Notes under the pieces: model-generated
What the model was told of the DNA's origin: nothing
What the model saw: only the letters and a program-made list of their open reading frames with translations
Databases searched by the model: none
From: Candidatus Peregrinibacteria bacterium
Lineage (GTDB): Bacteria; Patescibacteriota; Gracilibacteria; UM-FILTER-43-11
Length of the DNA: 10,269 nt
Direction of reading: 5' to 3'
Assembly (NCBI GenBank): GCA_016927155.1
Contig: JAFGNE010000032.1
Span: forward strand, 1-10,269
Part shown: piece after piece, positions 5,118 through 10,269 of the stretch
Layout: every line of letters starts with the position of its first letter
Position numbering within the stretch: the stretch's first letter is position 1
Program-made: the position numbers and the translations under genes

Positions 5118-6836
5118 ATGCAATTACCCGGTTTCAGCCCCTACCAGATGAAACGGCCGCGACGCGAATTTCATTTGCCGGAATTTTCCGGCGGGGCGAA
5201 AAAATGGCTGGCAATCGTCATCGTTATTCTCGTCGGGCTTTGGGTTATTGCCTACATCGCGCTGGGCGACCTGCGCTTTTTCATGGCCCATTATTTAAGG
5301 TTTACGTTTTTCAGCAAAAACTACCTGGTTCTCCTCCAAAACAATTACGAAGCGCGGCCGGCGGGCGGGTTCATTACGGCTTATGGCAACCTGGACACGT
5401 TTATGGGCTTCCCCACGGAACTTTCTTTCCATAATTCATATGACATTGATGTGGTTTCCGATTCCCCCGCGCCCTCCCCGCAGGAAAAATTCCTGAAGAA
5501 CGAATGGTACGCGGGTTACACGTTCCGCGATTCCAACTGGGAGCCGAATTTTCCCGATGCAACCCAAGATCTGATTGCCTTTTACCAGAAAAAATTTCCC
5601 GAAGCCGACGTGGATGGCATCGTGGTCATCAATTTCAGCATGATCGAGAACATGGTGGATAAGCTGGGCGGCATCAAGCTGGGCAACCAGTGGCTCACGA
5701 AAGAAAACCTGTTCAGCGTTCTCGAGCATGAGGTGAGCAATATCGACAGGCATAGTGAAGAGGCGCTTTCCTCACGCAAAAATATTTTAAGCGATCTTGC
5801 TTCCGCGCTGGTTTCCAAGGCGAAATGGCATCCGTTTGCCACCAAAGCCGTGATCATCCGGGCGTTTAAGGAAAAGGACATGTATTTGTGGCTTGCGAGC
5901 GGGCTTCAGGAAAATGTGGCGGAAAAAGGCTGGGGCAATGCGCTAAGCCTTCCTGAAAAAAGCGATTTCATATCCCTTAACGTTGCCAATCTGGGGGCTA
6001 AAAAAGCGGATCGGTACATTGAACGCGAAGTGCACCATTTTGTGAACATTTCCAAAGAAATCCCCGAAATGACGACAGAAGTCATCCTCCGCTTTCCGGG
6101 CTTCACCAATAATTACGCCGACAATTACAAGGGGTACGCGCGCCTGATCATTCCCGGAGCGGCCACCCTGCAAAACAAGCCCGAAGGCAGCGTGGAGGAA
6201 CAAAAAGACAGCCTGAAAATGATCGGCACGGAAATCGTGCTTCCCGCGGGGAGCAAGACGACACTGGTTTACACATACACGCTGCCACGCCATTACTTTG
6301 AAAACAACAAATACGCGTTGCGCTTGGCCAAACAATCCGGGCAGGAAACCCACATGGCCGTGGTGGTGGAAACGCCTCCGGAAACGATCGTGAAAAGCGA
6401 TGATTTTGAGCCGCGTGAAAACCGCGCGTTTTTCCGCGCCGTGCCGGATGGGGACCGCGATCTTGCGCTCTCCATCACGGCAGACCCCTTTCCTCCTTAT
6501 CCGCTTGAACAGGTTTTTGAAGACCTGAAAACCATACGAATTTATTGGAACGAGCCAATCGACACTTCAACAGGAAATGACGCCACCAATTACATGATCA
6601 CGGACCTCAACATCACGAATGAAACTTTCGATGACGTGAAAACCGTGTACGCCGAAGTGGTGGACGGCAGCGTGAGTAAACTCGAACTGAGCGGCGTTTC
6701 GAACCAGCCCATGGAAAGGTACCGCGTTGAAATGAAAAACATAAGGGATCCTGGCGGAAATGCCACCGACCCGGACCCCATGGTCATTACGGTAGTGCAG
6801 CGGCTGACGGAAGCGGCTAATCCGCCAGAGCCGTAA
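5118..6836 (+). CDS. DUF4012 membrane-anchored protein with C-terminal Ig-like domain
   Basis: This 572-residue protein has a basic N-terminal tail (about 1-29, KRPRR), one transmembrane helix (30-50, WLAIVIVILVGLWVIAYIAL) and a large extracytoplasmic part. DUF4012 hallmarks are clear: LLQNNYEARPAGGFITAYG (72-90), YTFRDSNWEPNFPDAT (134-149) and the DGIVVINF segment. DUF4012 is a surface-associated family of unknown biochemical function, common in CPR bacteria and some Actinobacteria. Residues about 460-562 look like an SbsA/Big_5-type Ig-like domain: IRIYWNEPIDTSTGNDATNY, then a strand-rich stretch ending in YRVEMKNIRDPGGNATDPDP, the usual pattern of strand, 'DAxNY' and 'D.aGN'. The likely location is the cell surface, anchored by the N-terminal helix with the bulk outside. 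The start at ATG 5118 follows a TATAAT promoter by about 20 bp. The end overlaps the convergent acs gene by 20 bp. Confidence 0.9.
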   Translation: MQLPGFSPYQMKRPRREFHLPEFSGGAKKWLAIVIVILVGLWVIAYIALGDLRFFMAHYLRFTFFSKNYLVLLQNNYEARPAGGFITAYGNLDTFMGFPTELSFHNSYDIDVVSDSPAPSPQEKFLKNEWYAGYTFRDSNWEPNFPDATQDLIAFYQKKFPEADVDGIVVINFSMIENMVDKLGGIKLGNQWLTKENLFSVLEHEVSNIDRHSEEALSSRKNILSDLASALVSKAKWHPFATKAVIIRAFKEKDMYLWLASGLQENVAEKGWGNALSLPEKSDFISLNVANLGAKKADRYIEREVHHFVNISKEIPEMTTEVILRFPGFTNNYADNYKGYARLIIPGAATLQNKPEGSVEEQKDSLKMIGTEIVLPAGSKTTLVYTYTLPRHYFENNKYALRLAKQSGQETHMAVVVETPPETIVKSDDFEPRENRAFFRAVPDGDRDLALSITADPFPPYPLEQVFEDLKTIRIYWNEPIDTSTGNDATNYMITDLNITNETFDDVKTVYAEVVDGSVSKLELSGVSNQPMERYRVEMKNIRDPGGNATDPDPMVITVVQRLTEAANPPEP

Positions 6837-8736
6837 CGTCGCCCACTTCCTGCCCCAGTTCACGGGCCTTAAGGACGCGGCGCATGATTTTGCCGCTCCT
6901 TGTTTTCGGCAATTTGTCCACAAACTCGATTTCATCCGTCACCGCGATGGGGCCAAGTTCTTTGCGGATGGTCTTTTTAAGTTCGCCGACAAGCTCCTCG
7001 GACGGCAGGTGGCCTTTTTTTAGGATCACGAACGCTTTGGCGATTTCGCCTTTGATAGGGTGGGGCTTGCCGATAACGCCAGCCTCGACCACAGCCTTGT
7101 GGGAAACGAGCGCGCTTTCGATTTCCGCGGGACCGATGCGGTGCCCGGCGATCTTGATGACATCATCCGACCGCCCCTGGATCCAGAAATACCCGTCTTT
7201 ATCCTTGGCGGCGATGTCGCCCGTTAAATAATAGCCGGGGATTTCCTTCCAGTAGGTTTCAATATACCGCTTGGGGTTATTGAAAACGGTGCGCAACATC
7301 GCGGGCCACTGGTTTTTGATAACGAGGTACCCGCCTTTGCCCACGGGAACTTTTTTACCTTTTAAAGTAACCACTTCCGCCTGGATTCCGGGGAAAGGCA
7401 GTGTGGCGGAACCGGCTTTAAGGGGCATGGAAGGCAACGGCGCGATCATAAACATGCCGGTTTCCGTCTGCCACCAGGTATCCATGATGGGGCAACGCCC
7501 CTTGCCGACGAACTTGTGGTACCAGCGCCACGCCTCCGGGTTAATGGGTTCGCCCACGGAACCGAGCAGGCGGATGGAAGAAAGTTTGTGTTTCTTTACC
7601 CATCCGTCGCCATACCGCATGACGGCGCGGACCAGCGTGGGCGCTGTGTAAAAAAGAGTGACCTTGTATTTGTCCACCATCTTCCAGAGCCTGTCGGGCT
7701 GGGGATAATCGGGAACGCCTTCAAACATCACCGTGGTAATCCCGGCGAGGAGCGGCCCGTAAACGATATAACTGTGGCCCGTGATCCAGCCAGGGTCGGC
7801 CGTGCACCAGTAAACGTCATCCGGCCGGATGTCCATCACCCACTGGAACGTGCGGTTCACGCCCACCATATACCCGCCGTGCACATGCACCACCCCCTTG
7901 GGCGTGCCTGTGGTGCCGGAAGTGTAGAGGATGAAGGCCGGGTCTTCCGCGTCCATCGGTTCCGTTTTGCAGATTTCGGACTGTTTTTTCACCAATTCGT
8001 GGTACCACAAATCCTTCCCCTTTTTCATCGGCGTTTTCACTCCATCCTGTTTCACCACCACCACATGGCGGATGGACCGGCAGCCTTTCACCGCTTCGTC
8101 GCACAGCCCTTTCATGTCGATTGTTTTCCCCCGGCGGTGTCCCACATCGGAAGTGATGAGCACCTTGGCCTGGCCGTCCTGGATGCGGGTTTTAAGCGCG
8201 TGCGCGGAAAAGCCCGCGTAAACCACCGAATGTTCCGCCCCTATTTTGGCGCAGGCCAACATGGAAATGGCGATTTCAGGGATGTTCTGCAGATAAATGG
8301 CCACCCTGTCGCCTTTGCGGACGCGAAGGGATTTAAGCCCATTGGCCATTTTGCACACCGCCTTATTCAGCTCCTTGTACGTCAGTTTCCGGTGTTCGCC
8401 GTTATCGGATTCCCAGATAATAGCGGTTTTTTTCTCAACGGGCGTGCCCATCCAGCGATCCAGGCAGTTATGGACGATATTGCACTTGCCGCCCGTGAAC
8501 CATTTGTAAAAAGGGGCCTTCGAACCGTCGAACGCCTTTTTCCACGGCTTGTACCATTCCAATTCCTTCGCCGCCTCTTCCCAGAATTTAACGGGATTTT
8601 TTGACGCCTTCGCATGGACTTCTTTCCATTTTTTCACCTTGGCGGATTTAAGGATTTTAGCCGAAGGCCTGTAAAATTTTTGTTCCTTTAAAAGCACTTC
8701 GGTAATGCCGGAGACAAAAGATGAGGAGGTTTTCAT
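6817..8736 (-). CDS. acs: Acetyl-CoA synthetase, AMP-forming
   Basis: This 639-residue enzyme activates acetate with ATP and CoA to acetyl-CoA, AMP and pyrophosphate. It spans the full family length. Residues about 30-90 are the Acs N-terminal domain, YTSGTTGTPKG (271-281) the phosphate-binding loop, DTWWQTETG (419-427) the adenine/acetate region with the tryptophan that limits the pocket to small acids, YYLTGD (502-507) and GRSDDVIKIAGHRIGP (521-536) the hinge. The C-terminal PKTRSGKIMRR contains K616, the catalytic lysine that is reversibly acetylated in well-studied homologues. The start is ATG 8734-8736; AGGAAA lies 16 nt before it, too far for a normal Shine-Dalgarno. It diverges from flavodoxin and the 2-oxoacid oxidoreductase across 87 bp. 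This suggests shared use of acetyl-CoA. The direction in vivo (acetate use or acetate production) cannot be told from the sequence. A propionyl-CoA synthetase is possible but less likely. Confidence 0.95.
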   Translation of the reverse strand: MKTSSSFVSGITEVLLKEQKFYRPSAKILKSAKVKKWKEVHAKASKNPVKFWEEAAKELEWYKPWKKAFDGSKAPFYKWFTGGKCNIVHNCLDRWMGTPVEKKTAIIWESDNGEHRKLTYKELNKAVCKMANGLKSLRVRKGDRVAIYLQNIPEIAISMLACAKIGAEHSVVYAGFSAHALKTRIQDGQAKVLITSDVGHRRGKTIDMKGLCDEAVKGCRSIRHVVVVKQDGVKTPMKKGKDLWYHELVKKQSEICKTEPMDAEDPAFILYTSGTTGTPKGVVHVHGGYMVGVNRTFQWVMDIRPDDVYWCTADPGWITGHSYIVYGPLLAGITTVMFEGVPDYPQPDRLWKMVDKYKVTLFYTAPTLVRAVMRYGDGWVKKHKLSSIRLLGSVGEPINPEAWRWYHKFVGKGRCPIMDTWWQTETGMFMIAPLPSMPLKAGSATLPFPGIQAEVVTLKGKKVPVGKGGYLVIKNQWPAMLRTVFNNPKRYIETYWKEIPGYYLTGDIAAKDKDGYFWIQGRSDDVIKIAGHRIGPAEIESALVSHKAVVEAGVIGKPHPIKGEIAKAFVILKKGHLPSEELVGELKKTIRKELGPIAVTDEIEFVDKLPKTRSGKIMRRVLKARELGQEVGDVTALAD

Positions 8737-8763
8737 AAAAATTTTTTTTATATTTCCTAAAGC

Positions 8764-8772
8764 ATTGTAGCA
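8764..8772 (-). promoter_or_regulatory. Extended -10 element upstream of acs
   Basis: On the minus strand TGC-TACAAT (8772-8764) fits an extended -10, with one mismatch to TATAAT. The predicted start is near 8757, giving a leader of about 21 A/T-rich nt. No good -35 lies upstream, as is often the case with extended -10 promoters. Confidence 0.5.
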
Positions 8773-8784
8773 GAAAACGCCCGA

Positions 8785-8813
8785 TTGCCCCGAGCCCTCT
8801 TTTTTGCTAAGCT
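8785..8813 (+). promoter_or_regulatory. Possible promoter of the flavodoxin-oxidoreductase operon
   Basis: TTGCCC (8785-8790), a 17-bp spacer and TGC-TAAGCT (-10 at 8808-8813) form a weak promoter whose start would fall close to ATG 8824. The segment TAAGCT-AAGAA-AGCTTA (8808-8824) is an inverted repeat touching the start codon. Confidence 0.35.
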
Positions 8814-8823
8814 AAGAAAGCTT

Positions 8824-9273
8824 ATGGCTAACATTCTCATCATCTACGGCACGGGGAGCGGCAACACGGAAATCGTGGCGGAAAAAGTGGCGGAAATCTT
8901 GGCCGAAAAAGGCCATGCCGTCTGCCTTCAGCGCGTGGAGGAATCCAAAATTGACGATATCGAGAAACACGATGTGGCTGTTTTCGCCTGCCCCACATAC
9001 GACGAGGGTCTGCTTTTCCCCGTTTTTGAACCTTTCGCTTACGCGCTTGAAAAAACAGATTTGAAAGGAAAAAAGTGCGCCGTCATCGGCCTGGGCGATG
9101 TGAAATACAACCTGTACTACCATTTGGAAAGCGCCTATATATTGGAAAATATTGTAAAAAAAGCCGGCGGCGCGCTCATTTCTCCGGCGCTTATGATAAG
9201 CGGCACGCCAATAAAACAGCTCAATAAGATAGTTAAAACCTGGGCGGAAAAACTCGCTGACCTTATAAAATGA
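8824..9273 (+). CDS. Flavodoxin (FMN-binding electron carrier)
   Basis: This 149-residue protein has the size of short-chain flavodoxins. The FMN phosphate loop is YGTGSGNTE (8-16), following a first beta strand (NILIIY). The second FMN loop is around CPTYDEG (56-62), and KKCAVIGLGDVKYNLYYH (83-100) is the third, matching the family's GxGDxxY pattern. ATG 8824 is the start: an upstream in-frame TTG at 8785 would add 13 residues before the conserved first strand. The stop TGA overlaps the next start as ATGA, so the two genes are very likely translated together. The probable partner is the 2-oxoacid oxidoreductase downstream, which needs a low-potential carrier. Flavodoxin would replace or supplement ferredoxin, perhaps under low iron. 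The relation to FMN-only domains such as those in flavoproteins or MioC-like proteins cannot be fully excluded. Confidence 0.9.
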   Translation: MANILIIYGTGSGNTEIVAEKVAEILAEKGHAVCLQRVEESKIDDIEKHDVAVFACPTYDEGLLFPVFEPFAYALEKTDLKGKKCAVIGLGDVKYNLYYHLESAYILENIVKKAGGALISPALMISGTPIKQLNKIVKTWAEKLADLIK

Positions 9274-10269
9274 AAAGAACTACCGTTAAAATCGCCGGGG
9301 CGAGCGGCATGGGGCTCCTCAGTGTGGGGAGCATCATCGCCAAAAGCCTGAAACACCTGGGGTTTTACGTGCACTCGGACAGGGAATACCCCTCGCTCAT
9401 CAAGGGCGGGCATTCCAACATGCAGATTGATTTTGGCCTTAAAAAAATTAACGCGCTTTCGAACACCATTGATATTGTGATGCCGCTTGATTACGCCGGG
9501 TTGATTGAATACGTAAAAACAGTGAAAGAAGGGGGTGTTGTGGTACACGGTTGCGAACGGACGGATAAAATCCGCGGCTTTGCCGATGAAGTGAAAAAGA
9601 GGAAAGTGAAACTGGTGTACCTGCCCGCCCGGCAGATCGCGGTGGAATTCGGCGGTACGGAACTCATGGCCAATATGGTGCTCCTCGGCCTGGTATGGCG
9701 GGTGATGGGGTTACCCCTTAAGCCGCTCAGCGACGAAGTGAAAGAACGCTTCGCCAAAAAACCGAAACTGCTGGAAATCGACCTGAAATGCCTGGAAAAA
9801 GGTTACGAAGCCGAAGGGCTTAAACTCCCGGAACTGAAAACGGAAATCCCGAAGGAAAAGCCGGATAAGATCATGCTGGACGGCAATATGGCTATCGCGT
9901 TGGGCGCCATTGAGTGCGGCGTACGGGCTTATTATATGTACCCCATGAGCCCCGCCAGTTCCATCCTGATGCATTTAGCCGATTGGTCACGCCATTCGGG
10001 CATGCTGGTGAAGCAGGCGGAAGACGAAATCACGGCCGCGCAAATGGCGCTGGGTTCCATGTATATGGGAACACGGGCGTTCACCGCCACTTCCGGCGGC
10101 GGGTATGACCTGATGACGGAAACCGTCTCCCTTTCGGGGATGATCGAAACGCCTTTGGTAATCGTGCTTTGCCAGCGGCCGGGCCCCGCCACAGGCCTGC
10201 CCACATGGAGCGGCCAGGGTGACCTCAACCTGGCCATGTATTCCTCCCACGGGGAATTCCCGCGGGCGG
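9270..10269 (+). CDS. 2-oxoacid:acceptor oxidoreductase, fused gamma-alpha subunit (3' end outside window)
   Basis: The gene starts at ATG 9270, overlapping the flavodoxin stop, and is open to the end of the window (333 residues seen; such fusions are usually 550-600). Residues 1-185 are the gamma domain: IAGASGMGLLSVGSIIAKSL in place of the usual GxGGxG loop, then EYPSLIKGGHSNMQID (39-54). From about 203 the alpha, pyrimidine-binding domain begins with DGNMAIALGAIECGVRA, YPMSPASSI (224-232), KQAEDEITA (248-256), TSGGGYDLMTE (274-284) and RPGPATGLPTWSGQGDL (303-319). These are hallmarks of the PorA/KorA family with gamma-alpha fusion, the enzymes that oxidise pyruvate, 2-oxoglutarate or related acids to acyl-CoA with thiamine diphosphate. 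The beta subunit is expected just downstream. Substrate cannot be fixed from this part. Confidence 0.93.
   Translation, partial: MKRTTVKIAGASGMGLLSVGSIIAKSLKHLGFYVHSDREYPSLIKGGHSNMQIDFGLKKINALSNTIDIVMPLDYAGLIEYVKTVKEGGVVVHGCERTDKIRGFADEVKKRKVKLVYLPARQIAVEFGGTELMANMVLLGLVWRVMGLPLKPLSDEVKERFAKKPKLLEIDLKCLEKGYEAEGLKLPELKTEIPKEKPDKIMLDGNMAIALGAIECGVRAYYMYPMSPASSILMHLADWSRHSGMLVKQAEDEITAAQMALGSMYMGTRAFTATSGGGYDLMTETVSLSGMIETPLVIVLCQRPGPATGLPTWSGQGDLNLAMYSSHGEFPRA

Noticed and set aside
7516..8604. Plus-strand open frame of 362 codons antisense to acs
   Set aside because: It is rich in His, Arg and Pro, has no recognisable motif and lies wholly inside acs, which is full length with all motifs. It is a shadow of the acs codon pattern.
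8753..8758. AGGAAA as the acs ribosome-binding site
   Set aside because: It ends 16 nt before the ATG, well beyond the usual spacing, and lies at the predicted transcription start.
8785..8823. TTG-start extension of flavodoxin
   Set aside because: The added residues precede the conserved first beta strand, which begins right after ATG 8824, and the region fits a promoter better.

Overview
The window looks like a chromosomal segment of a bacterium with a small, tightly packed genome, most likely a member of the Patescibacteria/CPR group (confidence about 0.6). The main argument is the DUF4012 membrane protein, a family common in CPR and in some Gram-positive lineages. Supporting points are the convergent genes that touch or overlap and the lack of Shine-Dalgarno sequences before essentially all starts. 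The standard code with TGA as a stop fits: TGA ends the genes at 1287 and 9273, which argues against the recoded Gracilibacteria type. The metabolic and repair genes look GC-balanced, whereas about 220-1290 is clearly richer in A+T.

Layout. 1-220 is the 3' end of rarA (a replication-fork AAA+ ATPase). 217-1287 is an AT-rich patch with three small unrecognised genes: one on the minus strand (217-480) and two on the plus strand (560-835 and 889-1287). The patch holds two striking DNA structures. One is a nearly symmetric divergent promoter with a 9-bp perfect inverted repeat (512-552). The other is an 18-bp perfect inverted repeat (833-881) between the second and third small genes. 1288-4089 (minus) encodes a DinG-type protein with a DEDDh exonuclease domain fused to an iron-sulfur XPD-like helicase. 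4097-5068 (minus) is L-lactate dehydrogenase. 5118-6836 (plus) is a membrane-anchored DUF4012 protein with a C-terminal Ig-like domain. 6817-8736 (minus) is AMP-forming acetyl-CoA synthetase. 8824-9273 (plus) is a flavodoxin, overlapping by ATGA the start of a fused gamma-alpha 2-oxoacid:acceptor oxidoreductase subunit (9270 onward) that runs off the window.

Functionally there are two themes. One is DNA replication and repair (rarA, dinG, and possibly the small gene at 889, which carries a QxxLF motif like those that bind the sliding clamp). The other is the pyruvate/acetyl-CoA node of a fermentative metabolism. Lactate dehydrogenase consumes pyruvate and NADH. The 2-oxoacid oxidoreductase oxidises a 2-oxoacid to an acyl-CoA, probably passing electrons to the co-translated flavodoxin. 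Acetyl-CoA synthetase links acetyl-CoA with acetate and ATP. No RNA genes, CRISPR arrays, insertion sequences or strong Rho-independent terminators were seen. No gene-free stretch exceeds about 90 bases.
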